In this document: positions 23,161 through 33,871 of the stretch, piece by piece
Numbering within the stretch: the first letter of the stretch is position 1
Layout of the letters: each line of letters starts with the position of its first letter
Assembly: GCA_963576475.1 (NCBI GenBank)
Contig: OY754981.1
Coordinates: 14,436,216-14,500,215, forward strand
Direction: 5' to 3'
Source of the DNA: Molanna angustata
Lineage: Eukaryota > Arthropoda > Insecta > Trichoptera > Molannidae
DNA: 64,000 nt
Notes under the pieces: model-generated
Databases searched by the model: none
What the model was told of the DNA's origin: nothing
What the model saw: the letters and a program-made list of their open reading frames with translations, nothing else
Translations under genes and position numbers: made by a program

Positions 23161-23686
23161 ATCATGACATAAAATTGGTCATGTAGATGTTAAATTGGTT
23201 TGGTTACATGTCACACAGACACGACAGACTGCGATGACAATATATTGTGATGTATAAAATAGGATTAAACCTTCAAAAGAAAATATCAAGACATCACTGA
23301 TGTGAAGAAGATATAAAAGATTACAATATTTAGATAAGTGCGTTGATAGTGGGCTACATTGTGGCAGAATGTCATAATGACACTGACATCAAAATATTGT
23401 ACAATATAATATATGTCAAATGAGAAGTGATACCACTAAACAAGTCACACAGATAGTGTAATGCATATGTTGAAGATCAATAGAATACAATCTTATTTAG
23501 TTTAAATGACGTTTGTCAACATTATGATGTAAAATAAAATCACACTGAAACTGTCATGTCATAACACACACATTGCTGCGCTGTCATTTTGCACACTTGA
23601 CACTCATATCAGACGGAGTCTTTTTTAACACTAGGCAGAGATGTTTCCTCGGTGGTGATATCACCTCCATTTAATGGGTCAGGACA

Positions 23687-23695
23687 TCAGTATAC
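23687..23695 (-). CDS. Spec2: Cdc42 small effector (Spec2-like), terminal coding exon (two codons plus stop)
   Basis: Exon 2 ends in phase 0 at a donor, so a further exon is needed. The best acceptor downstream on the minus strand is a strong polypyrimidine tract ending in CCATTTTTAG, immediately followed by GTA TAC TGA, which adds Val-Tyr and a stop. This gives an 82-aa protein ending SVKVY. The exon continues as 3' UTR towards lower coordinates. The call depends on a very short coding segment; transcript data could move it. Confidence 0.65.
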   Translation of the reverse strand, partial: VY

Positions 23696-24320
23696 CTAAA
23701 AATGGAAAAAAAATGAGTACATTTAAAATAAAATCCCATATTTTGAACTAAAATAACAACATTAACAGTATAATTATAATTTTTATGAAGTAATAGGTAG
23801 GTATATTAGACTAATACACCTCATTACTCCTCATTGGGAGCTTGAAACGATATTAAGAATTTTATTTTCCAATAATTGTTTGGATAAAATCAATTTAAAT
23901 TAATACATATATTTATTTCATCACTATAAACAAATTGACCGTATTTTTTAAAATCTTTGTATTTTTTTTTGACATATTCTGTATTTTTTTTTATAAGAAA
24001 CGAGATAGTAACATTTATTTATTTTACAATTTCAACACTCATTACAGCATTTACAAAAATAACCTATTTATACATAAAAATCAAAATAAGTACCTACCTA
24101 TGTGCAATAAAAAAACATTTCAATTACATATAAGCATATTAAATAAGAAAAAAAAATATGCAGCTATAATACATAAGCAAAGATATTTTAGTTTATTTAA
24201 AGACAATTCTTCCAACATTGAATATTACGTAAAATAAAGATAGAAGATACAAAAAAATACTCCAAACAACAAAAAGCAAAAAACAAATAAAAATATAGAA
24301 ATAAAATACAAAAACAAAAA

Positions 24321-24335
24321 ATTAAAATACTTGAA
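24321..24335. repeat. left target-site duplication of the Penelope composite
   Basis: ATTAAAATACTTGAA; the same 15 bases recur at 29976-29990. Confidence 0.85.
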
Positions 24336-24395
24336 TTTTTATTTTATAATATATATAATAATAACTTGGTATACACCACTTTTGAGCACAAATAA

Positions 24396-24438
24396 CTGTC
24401 GACCGGTTTCGAGAACGATGTTCTCATCTTCAGGATGA
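24396..24438 (-). ncRNA. hammerhead-like ribozyme core, inverted Penelope copy
   Basis: Minus-strand copy of the same core in the 3' UTR of the left Penelope half. Confidence 0.43.
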
Positions 24439-24628
24439 CTTACGTACTAAATTAAAAATGAAAATATAGACTTAACCTAAACTAAAGATGTGGGAGGAGT
24501 CAATTCAAAAGTAGTGGGGCAAGCGACAACCCGGTGTTTAGGAAACGCAAGATATAAATTATTTATTAATATATTTATTATTATTTTTTTTTTTTTTTAT
24601 TATTATTATTAATTTAATCTATGTTAAT

Positions 24629-26551
24629 TTATTTGATAGGGAATATATTTAGTAGCGGACTATTAGGAAAATTAATTTGATTGTTTATTATATCCTGGTT
24701 ATTGTTTATGCTTTTCCTAATTTCTAATATTTCCAAATCAGCTAATTTTAAATTTGAATGTCCTGTATGTAATATCTGTAAACCTGTCTTAATGTCAAAA
24801 TGATGATTAAATTCTATAAGGTGTTCAGCGAATTCTGAAAAATTATTATTTTTCAGACAGCGTAAGTGTTCTTGTGTTCTAATTTGAAAATTTCTATTTG
24901 TTTTCCCTATATAAAATTGATTACAGTCATTACAACTTAATTTGTATACTCCCGATTTTTCTAATTTATTTATCTTGTCTTTATTATTAAGTATTATATT
25001 TTTCAGTTTATTATTTGTATAGAAGGCTGGTGAAATTGTGTTCGGGATATTCTTTTTTATTAGATTTGATATATCATTGTTAAAAAATAATAATTTTCTC
25101 CATTTTTTATTGTTGTTATCCTCAATTATTTTTGGGTAAAGGTATTGGTCTTTAAAAGTTTTCTTTATTTTTTTGTTTAAAATATTATTGACAATTTCAT
25201 CCTTGTAACCATTGTTACGGGCAATTTGTTTTATAGTGTTCAATTCTTTCAAATAATTATCTCTCGATAAGGGAATTTTTAAAAGTCTATTAATCATTGA
25301 ATGAAAAGCTGACATCTTTTGTGACACGGGGTGGTTAGAAGAGTTATGTATTATTAAATCCGTGTATGTGGTTTTTCTGTAAATTTTATAATCTAATTTG
25401 TTATCAAGTATGGAAATTGTTAAATCTAAAAAATTTAAACTTAAATCTTCACCTATCTCTAATGTAAATTTAATATTCTTATGTAATTTATTTAGGAAGT
25501 TAAGGAACACGTTAAGCTGTCTTTTTGTACCCACCCAAATACAAAAAATGTCATCAACATACCTTTTCCAACAAAATATATATTTTAATAATAAATTATT
25601 ACTATTAAATATTTTGTTTTCCAAGGAGTTCATGAAAATATCCGCGATCAAAGGACTAGTATTGGACCCCATAGATAATCCGTCTTTTTGTTTAAATATA
25701 GTATTGTCAAATTGAAAAAAGTTTTGGTTTAAAATTAGATTGAATAGGGTGTTTAAGTCATAGGCTAGATTTTTATCGATGTCCGAAGAATTAAGTAAAT
25801 TGCTAATAATTGTTTTACATTCTACAGTTGGTATACTCGGAAAAAGGTTAATGACGTCAAACGAAACTAACAATGCATTATTAGGGATTTCCAAGTTATT
25901 TAGGTAATCTACAAGTTCAAAGGAATTTTTAATTGTATATGTCGGTTTAAAAATATTAATGTTGTTAAATACCTTGTTAACTGCCGATGCTATCTTGTAA
26001 ATAGGTGAGTTACAGTTGGATACTACTGGCCTAATAGGATTATCAACTTTATGTATCTTAAGTAAACTATATAATTTTGGTACTTGTGGATTACTTAAAA
26101 TTAAATTATTGTTTCTATTCAAATTCACAAAAATATCACTTTTACATCGCTTTAAAGAGTCTTTAACTTGTTCTTGAGATTTATTCACTGGGTTCTTCTT
26201 AATTATCTCGAAGTTTTCACTGCTGAGGAAAGTCATGGTTTTTTCTACATAATCACTTTTATTCATTACTATAACTGTGTTACCTTTATCAGCTTTTGTA
26301 ATTACTAAGTTTTCTCTACGGGTAGTTGATGCAATATTTTTTGCTAGTCTTTGTTCACTATTAGAAAAGTTGTTCTGAGGTATTATATTCTCCGTGTTAA
26401 TATTTTTTAATATTTCAATGTTTTTATAGTGGAAAGATTTATGTTGGTAATTCAACGCGCCGTTAATATCTGCTGCCAACAGTTCTAATTGTTTATTGTT
26501 ATTTCCATTATATTGTAGGTTATGATTTAGTCCTTTTGAGAGGAGATTCAT
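24629..26551 (-). pseudogene. Penelope-like RT and GIY-YIG endonuclease, 5'-truncated copy
   Basis: Open for 640 codons. Reverse transcriptase: SFDVINLFPSIP (catalytic Asp near residue 232), KDGLSMGSNTSP (near 290-300) and YVDD at 331-334. The C-terminal GIY-YIG nuclease begins at GVYKLSC (residue 534) with FYIGKT and RTQEH. The frame reaches its natural stop. Compared with the plus copy it lacks the first 178 residues in this frame (the residual upstream sequence runs to about 26697 and then is lost). It acts, when intact, by copying the element RNA at a nicked chromosomal target. Antisense or sense to Spec2: same strand as the host gene. Confidence 0.93.
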
Positions 26552-26712
26552 TTCTTCTTTTTGAAAACTATGCGATGACAGATTAATTACTCTGTCATAA
26601 AATTTGATGTTGGAAAGTTCTGGTTGTTGCGTAAAATCTGTTTTATTCTTGTTTTTATTCAGATTTTGTTTAAGCTTTGTAAGTTTTTTATCTAAATTTT
26701 TTTTTTTTTTTT

Positions 26713-27221
26713 GACATTAAGACAGGTTTACAGATATTACATACAGGACATTCAAATTTAAAATTAGCTGATTTGGAAATATTAGAAATTAGGAAAAGCA
26801 TAAACAATAACCAGGATATAATAAACAATCAAATTAATTTTCCTAATAGTCCGCTACTAAATATATTCCCTATCAAATAAATTAACATAGATTAAATTAA
26901 TAATAATAATAAAAAAAAAAAAAAAATAATAATAAATATATTAATAAATAATTTATATCTTGCGTTTCCTAAACACCGGGTTGTCGCTTGCCCCACTACT
27001 TTTGAATTGACTCCTCCCACATCTTTAGTTTAGGTTAAGTCTATATTTTCATTTTTAATTTAGTACGTAAGTCATCCTGAAGATGAGAACATCGTTCTCG
27101 AAACCGGTCGACAGTTATTTGTGCTCAAAAGTGGTGTATACCAAGTTATTATTATATATATTATAAAATAAAAATTATAATGACGCCACAAAGTTACTTC
27201 CTTAAAAATAAAACTGAATTA
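26713..27221 (+). repeat. Penelope pseudo-LTR, upstream copy
   Basis: Direct repeat of 29472-29980. It contains the last 55 or so codons of the polyprotein, the 3' UTR with an A-run, the hammerhead-like core, and the first 14 codons of the next reading frame. This wrap-around layout is the pseudo-LTR arrangement typical of Penelope elements. Confidence 0.88.
27072..27113 (+). ncRNA. hammerhead-like ribozyme core, upstream pseudo-LTR
   Basis: CTGAAGA matches the hammerhead CUGANGA box; GAGAAC-ATC-GTTCTC forms a 6-bp helix II; GAAA follows; then ACCGGTC could give a minimal helix III and a GUC cleavage site. Penelope pseudo-LTRs are known to carry hammerheads with very short helix III. Helix I is weak here (only two clear pairs), so activity is uncertain. 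Confidence 0.45.
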
Positions 27222-29638
27222 ATTATAGCGAGTACGGCTAAAAAAGGAAAATTGTATAAAAAATTAATGATAAAATATAGACTTCTTTGTCTTAATATAT
27301 ATTTTCTTCAAGAGTGTTTAAAAAATTGTGTCATTCCCAATTATATAAACAAAAAGTTTAAATCCTCAACAAAATCAGCCATCAAAGCCAAAGTGACGTG
27401 GTTAAAAGAAGATTTAAAAAGTGTTTTCGGCAAGCGTAATAATATCAAACTCGATATTAAAATACTTCACATGGAACTTGGAAACTCTTTACATCCAATT
27501 GAATGGGAGCTGTTTGACGATCACGTAAGGTTCATTGCCAGTGTAAAAGCCTTTAAGAAAAAAGAAAATTTAGATAAAAAACTTACAAAGCTTAAACAAA
27601 ATCTGAATAAAAACAAGAATAAAACAGATTTTACGCAACAACCAGAACTTTCCAACATCAAATTTTATGACAGAGTAATTAATCTGTCATCGCATAGTTT
27701 TCAAAAAGAAGAAATGAATCTCCTCTCAAAAGGACTAAATCATAACCTACAATATAATGGAAATAACAATAAACAATTAGAACTGTTGGCAGCAGATATT
27801 AACGGCGCGTTGAATTACCAACATAAATCTTTCCACTATAAAAACATTGAAATATTAAAAAATATTAACACGGAGAATATAATACCTCAGAACAACTTTT
27901 CTAATAGTGAACAAAGACTAGCAAAAAATATTGCATCAACTACCCGTAGAGAAAACTTAGTAATTACAAAAGCTGATAAAGGTAACACAGTTATAGTAAT
28001 GAATAAAAGTGATTATGTAGAAAAAACCATGACTTTCCTCAGCAGTGAAAACTTCGAGATAATTAAGAAGAACCCAGTGAATAAATCTCAAGAACAAGTT
28101 AAAGACTCTTTAAAGCGATGTAAAAGTGATATTTTTGTGAATTTGAATAGAAACAATAATTTAATTTTAAGTAATCCACAAGTACCAAAATTATATAGTT
28201 TACTTAAGATACATAAAGTTGATAATCCTATTAGGCCAGTAGTATCCAACTGTAACTCACCTATTTACAAGATAGCATCGGCAGTTAACAAGGTATTTAA
28301 CAACATTAATATTTTTAAACCGACATATACAATTAAAAATTCCTTTGAACTTGTAGATTACCTAAATAACTTGGAAATCCCTAATAATGCATTGTTAGTT
28401 TCGTTTGACGTCATTAACCTTTTTCCGAGTATACCAACTGTAGAATGTAAAACAATTATTAGCAATTTACTTAATTCTTCGGACATCGATAAAAATCTAG
28501 CCTATGACTTAAACACCCTATTCAATCTAATTTTAAACCAAAACTTTTTTCAATTTGACAATACTATATTTAAACAAAAAGACGGATTATCTATGGGGTC
28601 CAATACTAGTCCTTTGATCGCGGATATTTTCATGAACTCCTTGGAAAACAAAATATTTAATAGTAATAATTTATTATTAAAATATATATTTTGTTGGAAA
28701 AGGTATGTTGATGACATTTTTTGTATTTGGGTGGGTACAAAAAGACAGCTTAACGTGTTCCTTAACTTCCTAAATAAATTACATAAGAATATTAAATTTA
28801 CATTAGAGATAGGTGAAGATTTAAGTTTAAATTTTTTAGATTTAACAATTTCCATACTTGATAACAAATTAGATTATAAAATTTACAGAAAAACCACATA
28901 CACGGATTTAATAATACATAACTCTTCTAACCACCCCGTGTCACAAAAGATGTCAGCTTTTCATTCAATGATTAATAGACTTTTAAAAATTCCCTTATCG
29001 AGAGATAATTATTTGAAAGAATTGAACACTATAAAACAAATTGCCCGTAACAATGGTTACAAGGATGAAATTGTCAATAATATTTTAAACAAAAAAATAA
29101 AGAAAACTTTTAAAGACCAATACCTTTACCCAAAAATAATTGAGGATAACAACAATAAAAAATGGAGAAAATTATTATTTTTTAACAATTGATATATCAA
29201 ATCTAATAAAAAAGAATATCCCGAACACAATTTCACCAGCCTTCTATACAAATAATAAACTGAAAAATATAATACTTAATAATAAAGACAAGATAAATTT
29301 AAATTAGAAAAATCGGGAGTATACAAATTAAGTTGTAATGACTGTAATCAATTTTATATAGGGAAAACAAATAGAAATTTTCAAATTAGAACACAAGAAC
29401 ACTTACGCTGTCTGAAAAATAATAATTTTTCAGAATTCGCTGAACACCTTATAGAATTTAATCATCATTTTGACATTAAGACAGGTTTACAGATATTACA
29501 TACAGGACATTCAAATTTAAAATTAGCTGATTTGGAAATATTAGAAATTAGGAAAAGCATAAACAATAACCAGGATATAATAAACAATCAAATTAATTTT
29601 CCTAATAGTCCGCTACTAAATATATTCCCTATCAAATA
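27180..29638 (+). pseudogene. Penelope-like RT and GIY-YIG endonuclease, full-length but frameshifted copy
   Basis: Starts with ATG in the upstream pseudo-LTR and runs open for 670 codons: a lysine-rich N-terminal region (1-178), then the RT with YVDD near residue 509. It stops at 29190-29192 because of one extra base relative to the minus-strand copy. A second difference of two extra bases near 29300 restores the original frame, so the GIY-YIG endonuclease (FYIGKT, RTQEH) is still readable to 29638 but uncoupled. Lengths and motifs are those of endonuclease-positive Penelope elements. Confidence 0.92.
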
Positions 29639-29980
29639 AATTAACATAGATTAAATTAATAATAATAATAAAAAAAAAAAAAAATAATAATAAATATATT
29701 AATAAATAATTTATATCTTGCGTTTCCTAAACACCGGGTTGTCGCTTGCCCCACTACTTTTGAATTGACTCCTCCCACATCTTTAGTTTAGGTTAAGTCT
29801 ATATTTTCATTTTTAATTTAGTACGTAAGTCATCCTGAAGATGAGAACATCGTTCTCGAAACCGGTCGACAGTTATTTGTGCTCAAAAGTGGTGTATACC
29901 AAGTTATTATTATATATATTATAAAATAAAAATTATAATGACGCCACAAAGTTACTTCCTTAAAAATAAAACTGAATTAA
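29472..29980 (+). repeat. Penelope pseudo-LTR, downstream copy
   Basis: Matches 26713-27221 over its whole length apart from A-run length, and ends in the first codons of the ORF just before the target duplication. Confidence 0.88.
29829..29874 (+). ncRNA. hammerhead-like ribozyme core, downstream pseudo-LTR
   Basis: Identical core to 27072-27113: CTGAAGA, a GAGAAC/GTTCTC helix, GAAA, and GGTC before GACAG. Confidence 0.45.
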
Positions 29981-29990
29981 AATACTTGAA
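29976..29990. repeat. right target-site duplication of the Penelope composite
   Basis: ATTAAAATACTTGAA, matching 24321-24335. Its first few bases overlap the element end (GAATTA), so the exact border is uncertain by about 4 bp. Confidence 0.82.
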
Positions 29991-30097
29991 ATGAAAATTT
30001 GCTTTTTAAATTTTACTAATATGATTGAACTGAATTATAAGATGATCCAGTATTTTTATATTATATAAAATTAGATATTACAATATATATAAATTAC
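29991..30097. other. Spec2 intron 2, remainder next to exon 2
   Basis: About 107 bp of AT-rich intron between the Penelope composite and the exon 2 donor; nothing else seen. Confidence 0.6.
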
Positions 30098-30192
30098 CTT
30101 AACAGAATATGCCATTTCATAGCCTCCTTTACTCTGCATCTGGTTTTGTACTGCATTGAGAAGAGAATTTGGCATCTCTATATCATTGGATC
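30098..30192 (-). CDS. Spec2: Cdc42 small effector (Spec2-like), coding exon 2
   Basis: A 95-nt exon between an acceptor (CATTTTAG) and donor GTAATT. Two bases complete the Gly codon split by intron 1 (phase 1); then it encodes SNDIEMPNSLLNAVQNQM and QSKGGYEMAYSVK. The NQMQSKGGYE block is the conserved C-terminal signature of insect and vertebrate Cdc42 small effectors, which confirms the splice. Intron 1 (30193-33726) carries a SINE and a GC-rich island. Intron 2 (23696-30097) is largely a Penelope composite whose right end lies only about 120 bp from this exon. Confidence 0.92.
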
Positions 30193-30340
30193 CTAAAATG
30201 AAAAATATGGCTACTGTAAGTATATATTTAACAATTTTATGAAATGTACAAACAATGAGATATATAATATGGTCTAGGACTTAGGAGTAGCTGCGGCAAC
30301 TTGTAATTAAAAACTGATAGATGGTACTATAACACAATAA

Positions 30341-30556
30341 TCGGCCTTCGTGGCTCAGTTGGTTAGGTATCTGACTGCTGTTCCAAGGGTCCCGGGTTCG
30401 ATTCCCGGTGGAGACACAGTTTTTAATTGTGTTTTCAGTCTGGATCTGTGAGACGATAAATATCGTAAGTCTCCAGAATGTGGCAGCTTGTTATTGGGTG
30501 CGTGTTAAATAATTATTTGACATAGCACCTGTTAGTTGCCCGAGAAGCTACATAAA
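30341..30556 (+). mobile_element. tRNA-derived SINE, family S1
   Basis: Well-preserved copy with head TCGGCCTTCGTGGCTCAGTT, B box in GGTTCGATTCCCGGTGGAGA, conserved body and GCCCGAGAAGCTACATAAAA end. It lies antisense in intron 1 of the Spec2-like gene, about 150 bp from exon 2. Confidence 0.88.
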
Positions 30557-30849
30557 ATAAATATGCAACTCACTTATGCGAGTCTTGATACAAACATAAC
30601 CAACCAGTTTTAACTAAAATTTTGGTTAGAATAGGTTGGTTTAACAGATAAGAATACTATAGGTATATTTGTTATGAGAAAGTAAATGTGAAATTTATTA
30701 AAATTTACTATATACAATATCTTTTAGCATAGTTTTTAGCAAAAAGATAGTTTTTTTTTTACTTAACTTTAAAATTATACTAATATGTGCCTATTAAATG
30801 AATAAGAAAGTACGAAACGTTTTGAATAGAATAAGTTACGACCGAGTAA

Positions 30850-30920
30850 GCTCGCACCCAAATGTACTTCGCATCCAAATGTCCCGTACCCAAATGGCCG
30901 CAGCCAAGTGTATCAGAACA
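30850..30920 (+). repeat. short imperfect CCCAAATG repeats
   Basis: Four spaced occurrences of CACCCAAATG/CATCCAAATG/TACCCAAATG-like words in 60 bp within Spec2 intron 1. Possibly a decayed repeat end. Confidence 0.4.
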
Positions 30921-31164
30921 GTCTTATGATATTTGAAAGCCAACCCAATTAACTGTCATTTTGAAACTTACATAAAGTATATAGATAATGTAACTACATT
31001 ATATACATAATAGTTATAGAGTTTAGATATGAAAATATCAGTCCCGAAACAGATTTTTGCCTAGTGGAAAGATATTTTTTTTAAGTGGAAAGTAGTGTTT
31101 ATACAGCTTATAAATGTATTTTTTTAATTGTGTAATAAATGGAATAAAAAACTAAAATTTAAAA

Positions 31165-31470
31165 ACTGCCATAACATAGTGGTTAAGTTTTTTGTCTTCT
31201 ATATTGACATCTTGGGATTGATTCCTAGTACTTAATGAAGAAATTATTTTTCACACAGTTAGCGCTTCTTTGGTCTATAGTAACTGGTTTGAAGTGACAA
31301 ATTTATAATATCTCAATAGAGACGAATTTGGAATATTATAGGAAAACCAGGAACTCAAGGCTCTTACAGGGCTTACGACTTGTCATTGGCTGGTTTAAGT
31401 CATCACTTTATGCGCTTGTGCAACGTTCACCAATTATACATTTTTATTGAGTTCCCTATCAAATTTTTGA
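31165..31470 (+). repeat. degenerate tRNA-like repeat and relative of 2290-2430
   Basis: Starts with a weak A box (TAGTGGTTAAG) and weak B box (GGGATTGATTCCT). Its 3' part (CTTGTGCAACGTTCAC ... ATTGAGTTCCC) matches 2290-2430 (CTTGCGCAAGGTTCAC ... ATTGAATTCCCC). A low-copy dispersed repeat, perhaps an old SINE. Confidence 0.4.
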
Positions 31471-31904
31471 AAAATCTATATACCTATATGTAAAATAAGC
31501 TGAAGACACCATCGCCATCTAAGAAGTCACGAAGAAACTTTTTTGTAACACTATCTATTGAAAAATTGGTTTGAAGTATTTTAAAAGACGTGAATCTTGT
31601 CAAATGGAAAATTACAAGTACATAGATAATAAAATGTAGACTTCTGTTCTAAGAAATGAAATATACCTAATTACAATATGTTACAACCATGAACAATATT
31701 AGGTATATTTCATATTTATGCAATTATTTATTGACATAAGAAATGAAAAGCAAATACTGGGTTGTTAACAATATAAAATGATATGAATAAACAAAGAAAG
31801 GTGTATTATTAGTCATACAATTAAATGGCATACAACATAGGTACCTACCTACATAATATTATTTTTGTGAAATAAATATACATTGTTATAGCCGAAAAAC
31901 AGTG

Positions 31905-32640
31905 TTGTCGAAAAACAATAATTTTTAATTTTTCCGCGGCAACATTTTGGCGGAAGACTACTAGCGCCCCTGACGGCATGAGAGAACGACAAGGAAGCAG
32001 CTAGCACGCGCTATGGCACGCGCTCTCTTTCAACTCTGGTGGAAGACGGACGGTTTAGTACGACGCCGTCATCGGTCGACACGCGCGTCCCGATGGCGGC
32101 CATATTTTCGACGAAGCAGGAGGTCTGCGTGACAGGACACGTCACGCGTATGGACGCTGATGGTGCCCCAGAACCAAGATGAGGGCATCAACAGGACAGG
32201 AGGTTGGAGGCAGAGCGCAGTGTGGGGCCACCGCGTAGGGAACGCGGCGGCTCGCAGATTGGACCACGAGGGGCAATCCGTGTCGTCTGGAGCGTCGGTT
32301 CGCCTCCGGTGAGGCCCAGCTGGTATGCCACCTCTGTCGAGATGCACCGTCATAGCGTGCTGTGGGGCACAGAGCCAGCCATGGGTGACGGTCTAGAGGA
32401 GGAGATCAGGAGGAGAAGAAGAAACCACGCCGGACACGAGGAAGACCTGCTAGCCTGACGCAGAGGCTGGGCCCCACCGATCTACCGTCACCACGTGGAA
32501 GACAGTGACATGCCTGGAGTAAGGATGTCGCTGTACCCTGGGGCGGTATATTCTGGTCGGCGTCTTTTCGTGTGTTCGCGTGTGTTTGACAGTTCGTTTC
32601 GGTAGATGCCACGTGTTTTTATTTGTTGTCTGTTGTTTTT
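31905..32640. other. GC- and CpG-rich island of unknown nature in Spec2 intron 1
   Basis: About 700 bp with far higher GC and CpG than the surroundings, beginning near a GTTGTCGAAAAACAAT stretch and ending in a T-rich tail, with AATAAA near 32687. Contains CGATGGCGGCCAT (YY1-like) and moderate open frames on both strands (32204-32458 plus, 32069-32353 minus) with no recognised domain. It could be an alternative promoter, an unspliced exon or a transposon end. No TIR or LTR pair was found. Confidence 0.45.
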
Positions 32641-32799
32641 TTTTTATTATTTTTTTATTGCCATGGACCAACTATAATGATTTATTGAATAAATGCGCCG
32701 TACTACTACAATTTCATAGTGTCACCATCCTTTCTCTCCTTTTCTTCCCCACACCTTGGCTTGATGTTTCCTCGTGGTAGACGAGAGGTCTCATCAACA

Positions 32800-33726
32800 T
32801 GTTATATATTTATTTCACAAAAGTAAGTATATTGTAATTGTTTTGAAGGATGAATGAAAATGAATAATGTTTATCATTTTTGCTGTTATTTTGTGAGGAA
32901 TGATAAATTACATCACAAATTAATTCAAATAAAAAAATGTTAGAAGAGTTATTTTATATGTCAGAAGCTGGCAGGCAAACAGACCTAAGGTTATGTTGAA
33001 CATCGTAAGGTAATTATTTACAGTAAATAATGAAATTTTATAGAAATGATGGTGTAAAAAAAGAAGTAGAATACAGGAAGTTAAGATAATTTTTTACTGA
33101 TGTATGATAGCTTTTGAAAACTGATGTATTTTAAAACTTATGATTATAAGATAATTAAATGGCTGTAGTTAGGTGATCAGGAATTAAATTATGAAATATT
33201 TATGAAGATGCATTTTCATGATAAGATACGAAAATGTAAACAAATATACTAATAACATAGTACCTACACATTGATAAGCTAAATTAATCATAGAGGATAT
33301 AAATATAATGTAACTAGGTAACATATTAATAATTAAATCATTAATTTTTTTAATATATCTTTTTTATTGTAATTTAAGTTGTAAACATGTAAAGATCAGA
33401 ATATGTAATTATTACCATTGTTAATAAAATTCTTAATCCAGAAAATAATTTGAATGTATCCTGCCTTTTATTCAATCTCAACATAATTTATTTATGGTAA
33501 ATTTAAAATATATAATTGAAATTTGATACTATTTTGATATTTTTTTGGTTTTCTAGAGAAAAATTATAATATATTTCTGTCATTAAGACACTTATACCTG
33601 GCTGTAAAATGAATTCGGTTAAAAAGAGTCTTTATGTCTATTTTATACCATCTTTTTGGAAAGAATTTACAATTTCGCACTATAACTATAAATCTGCTTT
33701 ATGAATATTGCATAGTCTATAATTAC
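32800..33726. other. Spec2 intron 1, AT-rich part
   Basis: No features recognised beyond the splice donor at its right end. Confidence 0.45.
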
Positions 33727-33871
33727 CTATGTGACCCGTGTGCTGAAAGTTGGTCGGTGCTCCAATCATGGTCCTGTCTATCCTTCGCCTCTTCCTTTGG
33801 GCGGAGGCTGCGGGTTGGTGGTAGCAGCAGGTGAACCACTGCAGCCATATCTCGCCACCGCTATTGGCCAT
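33727..33871 (-). CDS. Spec2: Cdc42 small effector (Spec2-like), coding exon 1
   Basis: Encodes residues 1-48 and the first base of codon 49 of a CDC42 small effector, a short membrane-associated adaptor that binds GTP-loaded Cdc42 and affects actin. The start is [13 protein letters not shown], followed by a Cys-Cys pair at 15-16 (a likely palmitoylation site in this family), a basic run RKRRR and the CRIB motif [14 protein letters not shown], which fits I-x-x-P-x-x-F-x-H-x-x-H-x-G. The donor GTAATT follows CACATAG. Joined to the other two exons, the protein is 82 aa, the normal family length. An in-frame upstream ATG adds 21 residues with no family counterpart and was rejected. Confidence 0.93.

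Larger units (their letters stand above)
22011..23686 (-). other. candidate 3' UTR of the Spec2-like gene
   Basis: Downstream of the Spec2 stop there is no other gene. The first canonical minus-strand AATAAA I find is at 22011-22016, so the UTR could be about 1.7 kb; more lie further on. The stretch includes a hAT-like MITE (23002-23160) and a TIR element (22603-22872). The true polyadenylation site is unknown. Confidence 0.3.
24336..29975. mobile_element. Penelope-like element, head-to-head composite insertion
   Basis: One 5.6-kb insertion in intron 2 of the Spec2-like gene, flanked by a 15-bp target duplication ATTAAAATACTTGAA (24321-24335 and 29976-29990). The left half is a minus-strand copy truncated at its 5' end at about 26697. 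The right half is a plus-strand copy flanked by 509-bp direct repeats (pseudo-LTRs). The halves meet head to head at a T-run (26697-26712). The copies look essentially identical except for small indels, so the composite is young and arose in one event. RT plus a GIY-YIG endonuclease defines the Penelope class. Neither half keeps a complete uninterrupted reading frame. Confidence 0.93.

Noticed and set aside
25398..28867. 105-codon frames antisense to both Penelope copies
   Set aside because: Identical shadow frames on the opposite strand of the RT; no independent support.
32069..32458. Host exon in the GC-rich island
   Set aside because: No domain, no clear splice sites in frame, and comparable frames on both strands as expected from GC-rich noise.
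31884..32799. Solo LTR with TGTT...AACA ends
   Set aside because: No matching target duplication at any tested border and no second copy in the window.
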